In this document: positions 36,901 to 45,395 of the stretch, one piece after another
Layout: every line of letters begins with the position of its first letter
How positions within the stretch are numbered: position 1 is the stretch's first letter
Assembly: GCA_964397445.1 (NCBI GenBank)
Contig: CAYNHZ010000002.1
Span: forward strand, 62,001 to 126,000
Direction of reading: 5' to 3'
DNA from: CAYNHZ01 sp964397445
GTDB lineage: Bacteria; Bacteroidota; Bacteroidia; Bacteroidales; UBA932
Length of the DNA stretch: 64,000 nucleotides
The notes under the pieces: model-generated
Seen by the model: the letters and a program-made list of their open reading frames with translations, nothing else
Told to the model about the DNA's origin: nothing
Databases searched by the model: none
Made by a program: the position numbers and the translations under genes

Positions 36901-37243
36901 TGCGACTTATGAACAAAAAGACCCTCTACTGATTTATAAATTTGAGAGTTTTAAATTGTTCCAAGGCGTAATTGAGAAGATAAGTCGAGATGTGATCTCA
37001 TTTTTGTTAAGGGCGCATATTCCACTTCGTGGAAATCAAGAGCCAACTTCTCTGAATGAAGGTCACAGAAAAAGGACAGATATGAGTAATCTTCAAACAT
37101 CGAGAAATGACTTGGTTACAAACGGTGGAGAGCCTAAGAGCAATGCCCCTGTTCATGTCGAGAAGAAAGTGGGTAGAAACGATCCTTGTCCCTGCGGCTC
37201 GGGAAAGAAATTTAAACAGTGTCATGGTAAAGAGATAAATTAA
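33959..37243 (+). CDS. secA: Preprotein translocase ATPase SecA
   Basis: ATPase motor that pushes secretory proteins through SecYEG. The 1094-aa length is the long Bacteroidetes form with insertions (for example about residues 45-105 and 335-410). Motifs: Walker A ATGEGKT, DEVDSVLIDDARTPLIISG, GMTGTAETE, the GRGTDI and QLRGRAGRQGDPG helicase motifs, and the C-terminal zinc finger CPCGSGKKFKQCHG (SecB/lipid contact). A -7 element TAtcTTTG lies at 33925-33932. It is followed by lpd after 21 bases. Confidence 0.97.
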   Translation: MASFNVILQKLFGSKADRDMKQIKPILEKVIAAYSKIDKLSDDDLRGETEKIKGIIKGRIADDEARKKELRDQLKDVDIDPEKKEELATEVDKLTKRIDENIEKVLMEVLPDVFSIMKSTARRFKENKEIVVTASDLDREFSTKHDFVTIEGDKAIWKNTWIAGGNPIVWDMVHYDVQLIGGIVLHQGKISEMATGEGKTLVATLPVFLNALAGKGVHIVTVNDYLSKRDSEWMGPLYQFHGLRVDCIDKHQPNSEGRKKAYRADITFGTNNEFGFDYLRDNMAIDPQDLVQKKHHYAIVDEVDSVLIDDARTPLIISGPVPKGDDQQFGEYKPYIEKIYNIQKQLVGKLLVDAKKLIAEGNEAEGGKLLLRAHKGLPKYNPLIKYLSEPGIKQLLNKAENYYMQDNNKQMYIVTDELYFVIDEKQKSVEMTDKGNDLISENLDDNKFFVLPDIGSDISDLEKLNISGEEKQAKKDELMADYAMKSERVHTVNQLLKAYAMFEKDVEYVVMDNKIKIVDEQTGRILEGRRYSDGLHQAIEAKENVKVEAATQTFATITLQNYFRMYHKLAGMTGTAETEAGEFWSIYKLDVVVIPTNRPVVRIDENDLIYKTKKEKYNAVIQKIVELTEAGRPVLVGTTSVEISELLSRMLKMRGIKHNVLNAKQHAREAEIVAYAGQAGTVTIATNMAGRGTDIKLGDGVKAAGGLAIIGTERHDSRRVDRQLRGRAGRQGDPGSSAFFVSLEDDLMRLFGSERIASLVDKMGLEEGEVLQHSMLSNSIERAQRKVEENNFGIRKRLLEYDDVMNSQREVIYTKRRNALYGERIDVDIMNMMGDYCEILADNSKDMSFTEFNTEVLRTLSMDTNMDEAFYKDANTNQIADKLYEHLKSEYNRRTDIMVNQAWPIIKAIYERQGASYENIAVPVGDSNKIMQVVLDLRKAYDTKGRELIRTVNKTITLLMIDEYWKEHLREMDDLKQSVQNATYEQKDPLLIYKFESFKLFQGVIEKISRDVISFLLRAHIPLRGNQEPTSLNEGHRKRTDMSNLQTSRNDLVTNGGEPKSNAPVHVEKKVGRNDPCPCGSGKKFKQCHGKEIN

Positions 37244-37264
37244 TATTAATAGGTATATATAGTT

Positions 37265-38659
37265 ATGGATAAATTCGATATAATAGTTATTGGTTCGGGC
37301 CCTGGCGGATATGTTGCTGCGATCAGAGGTGCTCAACTTGGTTTTAATGTTGCATTAATTGAGCGATCAGAGCTTGGCGGTATATGTTTAAACTGGGGTT
37401 GTATTCCTACTAAGGCACTATTAAAGAGTGCTCAAGCGTATCATTATGCTCAACACGCATCGGAGTATGGCTTTGAAATTGATGGTAATCTCTCTTTGGA
37501 TATTCAAAAGGTGGTTCAAAGGAGCAGAGGTGTCTCTTCGCAAATGTCTAAGGGGGTTGAATATTTGGTCAAAAAGAATAAAATCACCTTGATAAATGGT
37601 TCTGCATCACTTAAACAAGGGAAGATAGTAGAGGTTGTAAGTTCTGAGGGCAAAAGTGAGTATAATGCAGATCATATTATCCTTGCAACTGGGGCAAGAC
37701 CAAATTCACTTCCATTTGCACCTATTGACGGAGAAAAAATCTGGTCATATTTCCAAGCACTTGTCCCAGATTCGCTACCAAAAAGTATTGCGATAATCGG
37801 TTCCGGAGCTATAGGAAGCGAATTCGCATATTTTTATCGCTCAATGGGGGTAGAAACTGTCTATTTGATAGAGTATTTGGATAGAATTGTTCCCCTTGAG
37901 GATGATGATGTTTCTGCTCAAATAAGCAGATCTTTTAGGAAAATGGGTATTAAAGTTATGGTCTCTACTCAAGTGAAAAATGTGGATACCTCTTCAGATG
38001 TCTGTAAACTCACTATTGAGACTAAGAAAGGATTGGAAATTATTGAAGCAGAGAAGGTTCTTTCAGCAGTAGGTGTGGTGCCGAATACCGAATTTATGGG
38101 TCTTGAAGAGATTGGCGTAGAGATGGTACGAGGAAAAATTAAAGTTGATAATTATTATAGGAGCTCTATAGAGGGAATATATGCTATTGGGGATATAATT
38201 CCTACACCTGCACTTGCTCATGTTGCCTCTGCTGAGGGAATATGTTGTGTTGAACATATAGCGGGATTAGAGGTAAAATCTATCAATTATGATAATATTC
38301 CTGCCTGCACATATATCTCGCCTGAGATAGCTTCTGTGGGAATGACAGAGCGATTAGTCAAAGAGAAAGGGATTGAGTACAAAGTTGGAAAATTTCCTTT
38401 TACCGCATCCGGAAAAGCCACAGCTGCAGGTGAAAAAGATGGGTTTATTAAACTTATAATTGATGCTAAAACTGATGAGATTCTCGGTGCTCATTTTGTA
38501 GGATCAAATGTAACAGAGATGCTCTCGGGTATAGTTATTGCAAGAAATCTTGGCGTTAAATGTAAAGATATTATCCACTCAATTCATCCTCACCCAACAA
38601 TGAGTGAAGCAATTATGGAAGCAGCAGCTGCTGCTCACGGAGAGGTCATCCATTTATAA
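37265..38659 (+). CDS. lpdA: Dihydrolipoyl dehydrogenase
   Basis: FAD enzyme (E3) that reoxidises lipoyl groups of 2-oxoacid dehydrogenase or glycine cleavage complexes, passing electrons to NAD. The 464-aa protein has the FAD motif GSGPGGYVAA, the redox disulfide Cys41/Cys46 in GGICLNWGCIPTKA, the NAD motif GSGAIGSEFAYF, the second FAD region YAIGDIIPTPALAHVAS, and the catalytic His in HPHPTMSEA near the C terminus. It lies between secA and a bactofilin gene; no E2 or E1 gene is adjacent. Confidence 0.96.
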   Translation: MDKFDIIVIGSGPGGYVAAIRGAQLGFNVALIERSELGGICLNWGCIPTKALLKSAQAYHYAQHASEYGFEIDGNLSLDIQKVVQRSRGVSSQMSKGVEYLVKKNKITLINGSASLKQGKIVEVVSSEGKSEYNADHIILATGARPNSLPFAPIDGEKIWSYFQALVPDSLPKSIAIIGSGAIGSEFAYFYRSMGVETVYLIEYLDRIVPLEDDDVSAQISRSFRKMGIKVMVSTQVKNVDTSSDVCKLTIETKKGLEIIEAEKVLSAVGVVPNTEFMGLEEIGVEMVRGKIKVDNYYRSSIEGIYAIGDIIPTPALAHVASAEGICCVEHIAGLEVKSINYDNIPACTYISPEIASVGMTERLVKEKGIEYKVGKFPFTASGKATAAGEKDGFIKLIIDAKTDEILGAHFVGSNVTEMLSGIVIARNLGVKCKDIIHSIHPHPTMSEAIMEAAAAAHGEVIHL

Positions 38660-38688
38660 AAATTTATAAATCTAACATTTAAATTGTT

Positions 38689-39132
38689 ATGTCTAAAATA
38701 GAAAACACACCTCAAGTAAATGAAATTTGTCGCATCTCAAAAGGGACAAAAATTACAGGGGTTATTTCATCGTCGTCTGATATAAGGATAGACGGCACAT
38801 TTGAAGGGGATATATATACAACAGGAAAATTGGTTGTAGGTGAGTCATCATTAATCAAGGGGAGAATCGCTTGTCAAAGTTCTGATATTTGGGGAAAGGT
38901 AGAAGGTCATATCTTTGTAGATGAAAATTTGACATTAAAATCTTCTGCAATATTTAAAGGTGCCTTGAAGGTATCTAAATTATGTATAGAGATGGGTGTT
39001 ATTTTCAATGGTACTTGTGATATGATCAATCACGATCAATTTGTAGATTTTGTAAAATCTATGAAAATTGCTGATCAAGGGACAGATCCTTTCAAAGTGA
39101 CTCAGCAGACCTCTCCCGTGAATAAAGGATAA
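38689..39132 (+). CDS. Bactofilin (polymer-forming cytoskeletal protein)
   Basis: Small cytoskeletal protein of 147 aa that polymerises without nucleotide and helps cell shape or localises wall enzymes. The central right-handed beta-helix (about residues 18-110) is seen as short repeats with regularly spaced hydrophobics: ISKGTKITGVISSSSDIRIDG, TFEGDIYTTGKLVVGESS, LIKGRI. Short disordered tails flank the core. It starts 29 bases after lpd and converges on the glycosyltransferase gene. Confidence 0.92.
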   Translation: MSKIENTPQVNEICRISKGTKITGVISSSSDIRIDGTFEGDIYTTGKLVVGESSLIKGRIACQSSDIWGKVEGHIFVDENLTLKSSAIFKGALKVSKLCIEMGVIFNGTCDMINHDQFVDFVKSMKIADQGTDPFKVTQQTSPVNKG

Positions 39133-39157
39133 GGTGCTGTAAGTTCAGTCTTTAATA

Positions 39158-40117
39158 TCAGATGGTTTTATTGATATTATAATCGTTCCTATTGTGACTA
39201 TTTCTTGATATTAATTCGCCAAGAAAACCTGTTAGAAATAGTTGAGAACCGATAATAAGTGCGATAAGGGCAATATAAAATAGAGGTTGGTCTGTTACTT
39301 GCCTGAATTTTAATCCGTTTGATTGGGATATGATCTTATCTATAATTAACCAGATGGCTATAAAGGATCCGGTGAAAAAGGATAATAATCCAAGAACACC
39401 GAAAAAGTGCATTGGCTTTTTCCCAAATTTTGAGAGGAAATGGAGGGAAAGGAGGTCTAAAAAGCCGTTGAAAAATCTGCTGATACCAAATTTGCTCTTC
39501 CCGTATTTTCTTTTTTGGTGTTCAACCACTTTTTCCCCAATTTTTGTATATCCAGCATTTTTAGCAATATAGGGGATGTATCTATGCATATCCCCATATA
39601 CCTCAATATTTTTAACAACTTCATTTTTATACCCCTTCAAACCACAATTCATATCGTGAAGTTTGACTCCGGTGACCTTTCTTGCTGTGAAATTATATAT
39701 TTTTGAGGGGATATTTTTGGCGATAATATTGTCGTGTCTCTTCTTTTTCCATCCAGAAACAATATCATAATCACCCTCCTTGATCATCCGGTAGAGCTCT
39801 GGAATCTCTTCAGGGCTATCTTGAAGGTCAGCATCCATTGTTATAACTACATCTCCCTGTGCAGCTTTGAACCCACAATACAGGGCGGCAGATTTTCCAT
39901 AATTTCTACTAAAACTTATAGCTTTAAGCCTATTATGAGTTTTTGAAAGCTGTTCGATTATCTTCCACGAATTATCTGTACTTCCGTCATTTACAAAGAT
40001 GATTTCGTACTCTAAATTTGAAATATCACTATTTGAGAGAGCCCTTTCTATCCAATCTACCAATTCGGAGATTGACTCTTCTTCGTTGTATAGAGATATT
40101 ATAATAGATATATCCAT
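39158..40117 (-). CDS. Family 2 glycosyltransferase with C-terminal membrane helices (DPMS/GtrB type)
   Basis: A 319-aa membrane glycosyltransferase, probably acting on an undecaprenyl-phosphate carrier. The GT-A domain (1-225) has SLYNEEESI, NDGSTDNSW and the DxD-type ADLQDSPEE. Two C-terminal hydrophobic helices (about 235-258 and 277-300) anchor it, as in DPMS-like and GtrB-like enzymes. The start overlaps the end of the DUF4199 gene by one base (TAATG), so the pair is translationally coupled. Sugar and acceptor cannot be inferred. Confidence 0.9.
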   Translation of the reverse strand: MDISIIISLYNEEESISELVDWIERALSNSDISNLEYEIIFVNDGSTDNSWKIIEQLSKTHNRLKAISFSRNYGKSAALYCGFKAAQGDVVITMDADLQDSPEEIPELYRMIKEGDYDIVSGWKKKRHDNIIAKNIPSKIYNFTARKVTGVKLHDMNCGLKGYKNEVVKNIEVYGDMHRYIPYIAKNAGYTKIGEKVVEHQKRKYGKSKFGISRFFNGFLDLLSLHFLSKFGKKPMHFFGVLGLLSFFTGSFIAIWLIIDKIISQSNGLKFRQVTDQPLFYIALIALIIGSQLFLTGFLGELISRNSHNRNDYNINKTI

Positions 40118-40647
40118 TACTCTTCAGATTTATTCTCTTGATTATCGTTTGAAAAGAAATCAACCTTTTTGGTATAATTAGCAATAATCGATGAGAGTAT
40201 TAATCCCCATATTACACAATAAATTAATTGGTATATAACCAAAGCTGATGGGATAGCTTTCTTCATCTCGTCATAATCCATATTCATAGAGATGGATGAG
40301 GAGGAGAGTGTCGTTATAATTGTCTCTATCATAGTGTCTATTGTTTCAGGTACTATCACAAGGTATAGAAGGAGTGTGAATAGCGTACAAACTATAGATG
40401 AACAGAGACATAATATAAACCCATATTTAAATGATTGTTTATACGATATGGTATTAAAACCATTTGAATACTCTTTCATAAAGTAATATAAAAGATAAAT
40501 TATCAAGCCAATCTTCACGATAGTAATTACGACTTGAAGAGCCATTGGCAATTTAAAAAGAGCAGATACAAGTCCTGCTATTATAGTTACAAGTGATAAA
40601 ATTAGTCCATTTTTTGCTCCAAGGGACCAGGTACTTCCGTTATTCAT
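40117..40647 (-). CDS. DUF4199 membrane protein
   Basis: A 176-aa inner-membrane protein with four hydrophobic segments (about residues 12-30, 32-54, 70-96, 136-158), the DUF4199 layout common in Bacteroidetes. A GFILCLCSS-type helix and MDYDEMKKAIPSA loop are visible. Family function is unknown; it often accompanies a GT2 gene, as here. A -7 element TAgaTTTG lies at 40670-40677 on the minus strand, back to back with that of thrS. Confidence 0.82.
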   Translation of the reverse strand: MNNGSTWSLGAKNGLILSLVTIIAGLVSALFKLPMALQVVITIVKIGLIIYLLYYFMKEYSNGFNTISYKQSFKYGFILCLCSSIVCTLFTLLLYLVIVPETIDTMIETIITTLSSSSISMNMDYDEMKKAIPSALVIYQLIYCVIWGLILSSIIANYTKKVDFFSNDNQENKSEE

Positions 40648-40727
40648 ATTATTTTATGTAGTTAAAGCGCAAATCTAATATAAATTTTTCATTACATTTG
40701 CAGGTTGAAATGAAAATGTATTAAGAA

Positions 40728-42662
40728 ATGATAAATATTACTTTTCCGGATGGGAGTATCCGAAGTTTTGATCAAGGTGTGACCCCGTATCAAGTTGCAG
40801 AAAGCATTTCGCCTCGTCTTGCAAGTGAGATATTGGCGGCAAGTGTTAATGGTGAAATATTTGATCTTGAACGTCCTATTAATAATGATTCAAGCATTAA
40901 ACTTCACAAATGGGAGGATGAGCAGGCAAAGAAAACTTTTTGGCACTCCTCTTCGCATCTTATGGCAGAGGCACTTGAAATTTTATATCCGGGGGTTAAA
41001 TTCGGAATAGGTCCCTCAATCGATACCGGTTTTTATTATGATGTTGACCTTGGAGAGAGGTCTTTATCCGAATCGGATCTCAAGAAAATTGAGGACAAAA
41101 TGATTGAGTTGGCAAGGGAGAAACAACATTTTGTAAGGAGGGATGTCTCCAAAGCAGAAGCTATGGAGACTTACCTTAAAAAAGGTGATGAATATAAGTG
41201 CGAGTTGATCAATGATTTAACAGACGGAACAATAACATTCTATACAAACGGTACATTTACAGATCTTTGTAGAGGTCCTCACTTGAGGGATACCTCAGTT
41301 ATAAAAGCGGTTAAACTCACCTCTATTGCCGGGGCGTATTGGAGGGGAAATGAGAAAAACAAAATGCTTACAAGGGTTTATGGGGTTACATTCCCTCAGA
41401 AAAAGCTTTTGGATGAGTATATTGTTTTGATGGAGGAGGCAAAGAAGAGGGATCATAGAAAACTCGGCAAAGAGTTGGAATTGTTTGCATTTTCTCAAAG
41501 GGTTGGGGCAGGATTGCCTTTATGGCTACCTAAGGGGGCTGAACTTCGTGAGAGATTGGAGATGTTTCTGAAGAGGGTTCAGAAATCATATGGTTATCTC
41601 CCTGTTATTACGCCACACATTGGTCAGAAAGAGTTGTATGTTACATCAGGACACTATGCTAAATATGGTGCAGATTCTTTCCAACCGATACACACCCCAC
41701 AAGAGGGTGAAGAGTTTCTACTAAAACCGATGAATTGTCCTCATCATTGTGAGATATATAGAACAAAGCCCCGTTCATATAGGGATTTACCACTTCGCTT
41801 AGCAGAATTCGGTACGGTTTACAGATATGAACAGAGCGGAGAGCTTCACGGGTTGACAAGAGTGAGGGGTTTTACACAAGATGATGCCCACATTTTCTGC
41901 CGTCCTGATCAGTTAAAGGAGGAGTTTTGTAAAGTGATTGATATTGTTTTATATATATTTAAAACATTGAATTTCAATGATTACATAGCTCAAGTTTCTT
42001 TGAGAGATAAGGTCAATAGAGAAAAATATATCGGTAGCGATGAGAATTGGGAGAAAGCTGAGAGTGCTATTATAGATGCTGCCAATGAGAAGGGGTTGAA
42101 GACGGTTGTTGAATATGGTGAGGCGGCATTCTATGGTCCTAAGCTGGATTTTATGGTTAAAGATGCAATCGGAAGAAAATGGCAACTTGGAACTATTCAA
42201 GTAGACTATAATCTTCCTGAGAGATTCCAACTCGAATATACCGGATCGGATGATAAGAAGTATCGCCCAATTATGATTCACCGAGCTCCATTTGGATCAA
42301 TGGAAAGATTTGTAGCTGTGCTACTTGAGCACACTGGAGGCAAATTCCCGTTGTGGCTGACTCCGGAGCAGGCTATTATTTTGCCTATTAGTGAGAAATG
42401 TAATGAATATGCAAAAAAAGTTGGTGAATTACTTAATAATTACGATATTCGCGCCTCTATTGACGACAGGGGCGAAACAATAGGTAAAAAAATTAGGGAG
42501 AGTGAATTAAAACGCATTCCTTTTTTACTTATAGTTGGAGAGAAAGAGGCTGAAGCAGGACTCGTTTCTGTTAGACGTCAAGGAGTTGGTGATCAAGGAG
42601 TAATGAAGGTTGAAGCCTTTGCAGAATTGGTTACTGATGAGATTAAAAAAATGATTAATTAA
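40728..42662 (+). CDS. thrS: Threonyl-tRNA synthetase
   Basis: Class II synthetase charging tRNA-Thr. The 644-aa protein has the N-terminal TGS domain (1-62), the editing domain with HWHSSSHLMAEA-type motif (here FWHSSSHLMAEAL) and YCRGPH-like LCRGPHL, then the catalytic core with KPMNCPHHCEIY (zinc-binding Cys), RVRGFTQDDAHIF and the C-terminal anticodon-binding domain (about 540-640). A -7 element TAcaTTTG lies at 40693-40700. It heads the thrS-infC-rpmI-rplT block, the same order as in E. coli. Confidence 0.97.
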   Translation: MINITFPDGSIRSFDQGVTPYQVAESISPRLASEILAASVNGEIFDLERPINNDSSIKLHKWEDEQAKKTFWHSSSHLMAEALEILYPGVKFGIGPSIDTGFYYDVDLGERSLSESDLKKIEDKMIELAREKQHFVRRDVSKAEAMETYLKKGDEYKCELINDLTDGTITFYTNGTFTDLCRGPHLRDTSVIKAVKLTSIAGAYWRGNEKNKMLTRVYGVTFPQKKLLDEYIVLMEEAKKRDHRKLGKELELFAFSQRVGAGLPLWLPKGAELRERLEMFLKRVQKSYGYLPVITPHIGQKELYVTSGHYAKYGADSFQPIHTPQEGEEFLLKPMNCPHHCEIYRTKPRSYRDLPLRLAEFGTVYRYEQSGELHGLTRVRGFTQDDAHIFCRPDQLKEEFCKVIDIVLYIFKTLNFNDYIAQVSLRDKVNREKYIGSDENWEKAESAIIDAANEKGLKTVVEYGEAAFYGPKLDFMVKDAIGRKWQLGTIQVDYNLPERFQLEYTGSDDKKYRPIMIHRAPFGSMERFVAVLLEHTGGKFPLWLTPEQAIILPISEKCNEYAKKVGELLNNYDIRASIDDRGETIGKKIRESELKRIPFLLIVGEKEAEAGLVSVRRQGVGDQGVMKVEAFAELVTDEIKKMIN

Positions 42663-42670
42663 TAATTTAT

Positions 42671-42676
42671 AGGAGG
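42671..42676 (+). promoter_or_regulatory. Perfect Shine-Dalgarno sequence of infC
   Basis: AGGAGG at 42671-42676, eight bases before an ATC codon at 42685. Such a strong site is rare here, where most genes have none, and it fixes the start of infC at a non-standard codon. Confidence 0.75.
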
Positions 42677-42684
42677 CTAAATTT

Positions 42685-43317
42685 ATCGCAACACCAGTTA
42701 AAAAACGTCCGTTTACCGGCTCAAGACCAAATTTTCAGGCACGAAACAATAATGCTGCTCAGAACAGAAATCTGGATAACCGTTTTCGTCAACAATCAAA
42801 TGACGATGGTGGTCCGAGAATCAATGAAGAGATAACAGCACCTCGTGTGAGGCTTGTAGGTGAGAATATTCCCGAGCAGGGGATATTTACCCTTTTCAAT
42901 GCGTTGAAATTGGCTCAGGAACTCGAATTGGACTTAGTTGAGGTTTCTGATAAATCAGATCCACCTGTATGTAAGATAATCGACTATCAGAAATTTATCT
43001 ACCAACAGAAAAAGAAAGCTAAGGAGATGAAATCCAATGCGAGCAAGGTTGTTATAAAAGAGATTCGTTTTGGTCCAAATACAGATGAACACGATTTTCA
43101 ATTCAAGCTCAAGCACGCAAAAGGTTTTTTGGAAGAGGGGTCAAAGGTGAAGGCTTATGTTTTCTTTAGAGGTCGTTCAATTTTATTTTCTGAGCAAGGT
43201 GAGAAGTTGCTTCTTAGATTTGCTGTTGAACTTGAAGATTTCGGGAAGGCTGAGCAGATGCCTAAGCTTGAAGGGAAGAGGATGATAATGATGTTAGCAC
43301 CGATAAAAAAGAAATAA
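42685..43317 (+). CDS. infC: Translation initiation factor IF-3, apparently starting at ATC
   Basis: Binds the 30S subunit and checks start-codon selection. The conserved N-terminal motif RINEEI and following RVRLVGEN begin near 42820, upstream of the first GTG in frame (42847), so the gene must start earlier. Between the in-frame stop at 42670 and 42847 there is no ATG, GTG or TTG; the only well-placed codon is ATC at 42685, eight bases after a perfect AGGAGG. This gives 210 aa with a basic, Asn/Gln-rich extension. E. coli infC uses ATT and is autoregulated through it; the same logic likely applies here. Further motifs: VCKIIDYQKF and KEIRFGPNTDEHDF. Confidence 0.88.
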   Translation: MATPVKKRPFTGSRPNFQARNNNAAQNRNLDNRFRQQSNDDGGPRINEEITAPRVRLVGENIPEQGIFTLFNALKLAQELELDLVEVSDKSDPPVCKIIDYQKFIYQQKKKAKEMKSNASKVVIKEIRFGPNTDEHDFQFKLKHAKGFLEEGSKVKAYVFFRGRSILFSEQGEKLLLRFAVELEDFGKAEQMPKLEGKRMIMMLAPIKKK

Positions 43318-43342
43318 TTGTTTAACTTAAAATATTCTAACA

Positions 43343-43537
43343 ATGCCCAAATTGAAAACCAACTCCGGAGCAAAAAAGCGTTTTACGCTTACCGGAACTG
43401 GAAAAGTGAAGAGAAAACACGCTTATAAAAGCCACATTCTCACAAAAAAGACAACAAAGCAGAAAAGAAACTTGACTCATGTTGCAATGGTTGATAGTTG
43501 CGATGAGAGGAGGGTTAAATCTATGCTCGCTGTCTAA
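43343..43537 (+). CDS. rpmI: 50S ribosomal protein L35
   Basis: A 64-aa basic ribosomal protein. It matches the L35 pattern: MPKLKTNSGAKKRF at the start, then TGTGKVKRKHAYKSHILTKK and a basic middle, ending with a short acidic/hydrophobic tail. It lies 25 bases after infC and 82 bases before rplT, in the conserved infC-rpmI-rplT order. Expression is probably shared with infC. Confidence 0.96.
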   Translation: MPKLKTNSGAKKRFTLTGTGKVKRKHAYKSHILTKKTTKQKRNLTHVAMVDSCDERRVKSMLAV

Positions 43538-43619
43538 CTAATTTTATTGTTTAACTGAATGAACAGCAGAAAAAGACTCTCATAAGGGGAGGGCGCTGAC
43601 ATTCTTAAAAAAATCATTT

Positions 43620-43964
43620 ATGCCAAGATCGGTAAATTCGGTAGCATCAAGGGCTCGCCGAAAAAAAATTTTAAAAGAAACGCGAGGTAATTTTTTATCA
43701 CGCAAAAATGTATGGACCGTTGCCAAAAATACTTGGGAAAAAGGTCAAACTTATGCTTATCGTGACCGCAAAACCAAAAAACGTAATTTCCGCGCTTTGT
43801 GGATTCAACGTATCAATGCGGCTGCAAGGGAGCACGGAATGAACTATTCACAGTTTATCGGAGCTCTCGCTAAACAAAATGTTGGATTGAACCGTAAGGT
43901 ACTTGCCGATTTGGCAATGAACAATCCTCAAGCATTCGAAGCTATTGTAAATTCCGTAAAATAA
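43620..43964 (+). CDS. rplT: 50S ribosomal protein L20
   Basis: A 114-aa early-assembly protein of the large subunit. Signature elements: MPRSVNSVASRARRKKILK, RGNFLSRKNVW, YRDRKTKKRNFRALWIQRINAA and NYSQFIGAL. L20 is known to repress its own operon in other bacteria by binding the mRNA. The 82-base leader between rpmI and rplT contains a GC-richer patch (about 43575-43602) that could be such a site, but I see no clear pseudoknot. It lies nine bases before lepB. Confidence 0.96.
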   Translation: MPRSVNSVASRARRKKILKETRGNFLSRKNVWTVAKNTWEKGQTYAYRDRKTKKRNFRALWIQRINAAAREHGMNYSQFIGALAKQNVGLNRKVLADLAMNNPQAFEAIVNSVK

Positions 43965-43973
43965 AGGGAATAC

Positions 43974-45317
43974 GTGAGAGATTTTCTACAAAATAGATGG
44001 TTTAAATTTGGATTTTGGACTTTGCTCTATATCCTTTGGGTTATTTGGCTCGGTAATTATTGGTGGCTTTTTGGAGTTGCTGTGATTTTCGATTTAAATA
44101 TAACTAAAAAGGTTAAATGGGCATTTTGGAAGAAAAATTATAAAGAGGGTGAAAAACACAATGTTTGGTTAGATTGGTTAGATGCATTAATCTTTGCAGT
44201 TATCGTTGTGACATTTATCAATATGTTTTTTCTACAAGCTTTTACAATTCCAACCTCTTCAATGGAGAAAACATTGATGACGGGTGACTACCTATTTGTA
44301 AGTAAGATTTCATACGGACCTAAAATTGCCCAAAGGCCTCTCTCTTTTCCTTTTGTTCACAATACACTTCCCATAATTGGCTCTAAGTCTTACTCAGATC
44401 TCATTAAGATTAAATACAGAAGACTTGCAGGATTTTCAAAGGTTGAACGTGATGACAAAGTCGTTTTCGGTTTTCCAAATGGTGATACAGTTTTGAAAGC
44501 TGCTCCAACGGATGATTACTATGCACACGTTAGGATGAATGGTCGGGAATATACCAAAAAGGTGTATGGACCGATTGTTGTCAGACCGGTTGATAAGAAA
44601 GATAATTATGTTAAACGATGTGTTGCAATAGGTGGTGACACCCTGCAGATTGTGAATGGAAAAGTTTTTGTTAACGGGGTTCCACAAAAGAACTATCCCG
44701 GGATACAAGAGACTTATATGGTTAGGACAAACGGATCTGCTATCAATTCCAAGATTCTTAAAGATTTGAATATCAATCCTGAAGAGTATTGGTTTGACGC
44801 AGCGATTCCCGGATATTCAAATATTCCATTGAACGATTCTATTGCCAAACTCATTTCTCAGATTGGCAATATTGTTGAAGTTAATAAGAATATTGATGTT
44901 TATCCCCCTGACTATCCAGACTCGCCATTAATGCTTTTCCCTTTTAGTGAGCAATTCAAATGGACAAGAGATAATTACGGACCTATTTATGTGCCTGCTA
45001 AAGGTGCTGAGATAGGGATAACCCTTGAGAACCTTCCCCTTTATAGTAGGATTATTACCACTTATGAAGGAAATACCCTAAAGGTAAAGGATGGATATAT
45101 TTATATTAACGGAAAAATAGCCACTACATACACTTTCTCCCAAGATTATTATTTTATGATGGGGGATAATAGGCACAACTCTCTTGACTCAAGATATTGG
45201 GGTTTTGTTCCTGAAGATCATATAGTGGGTAAACCGAAGTTAATATGGTTCTCAACTGACAAACACAAACCTTTCCCAAAAAATATCAGGTGGAATCGCT
45301 TGTTTAAGTTTGTTTAA
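43974..45317 (+). CDS. lepB: Signal peptidase I
   Basis: Membrane serine protease that removes signal peptides. The 447-aa protein has two or three N-terminal hydrophobic helices (about 11-40 and 70-90). The catalytic Ser96 lies in PTSSMEKTL and the general base Lys214 in YVKRCVAIGGD, with MMGDNRHNSLDSRYWG as the conserved box near the C terminus. It is longer than E. coli LepB because of insertions in the periplasmic domain (for example residues 245-330), as in other Bacteroidetes. The start is GTG at 43974 with an AAGGGA stretch before it. Confidence 0.94.
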   Translation: MRDFLQNRWFKFGFWTLLYILWVIWLGNYWWLFGVAVIFDLNITKKVKWAFWKKNYKEGEKHNVWLDWLDALIFAVIVVTFINMFFLQAFTIPTSSMEKTLMTGDYLFVSKISYGPKIAQRPLSFPFVHNTLPIIGSKSYSDLIKIKYRRLAGFSKVERDDKVVFGFPNGDTVLKAAPTDDYYAHVRMNGREYTKKVYGPIVVRPVDKKDNYVKRCVAIGGDTLQIVNGKVFVNGVPQKNYPGIQETYMVRTNGSAINSKILKDLNINPEEYWFDAAIPGYSNIPLNDSIAKLISQIGNIVEVNKNIDVYPPDYPDSPLMLFPFSEQFKWTRDNYGPIYVPAKGAEIGITLENLPLYSRIITTYEGNTLKVKDGYIYINGKIATTYTFSQDYYFMMGDNRHNSLDSRYWGFVPEDHIVGKPKLIWFSTDKHKPFPKNIRWNRLFKFV

Positions 45318-45322
45318 AAAGA

Positions 45323-45354
45323 TTTGCAAATTAGAGAAAAAAATAGGATATTTG
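45323..45354 (+). promoter_or_regulatory. Probable promoter of rpmB-rpmG-DUF4295
   Basis: TTTG at 45323-45326, 20 bases and GAtaTTTG at 45347-45354 (one mismatch to TAnnTTTG), 41 bases before rpmB. Confidence 0.6.
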
Positions 45355-45395
45355 CAGCCCCAAAAAATAGTATAATCAAATAATTACAATATACA

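Noticed and set aside
41295..41498. Antisense frames inside thrS and other long genes
   Set aside because: Composition and lack of start signals mark them as shadows of the true frame.
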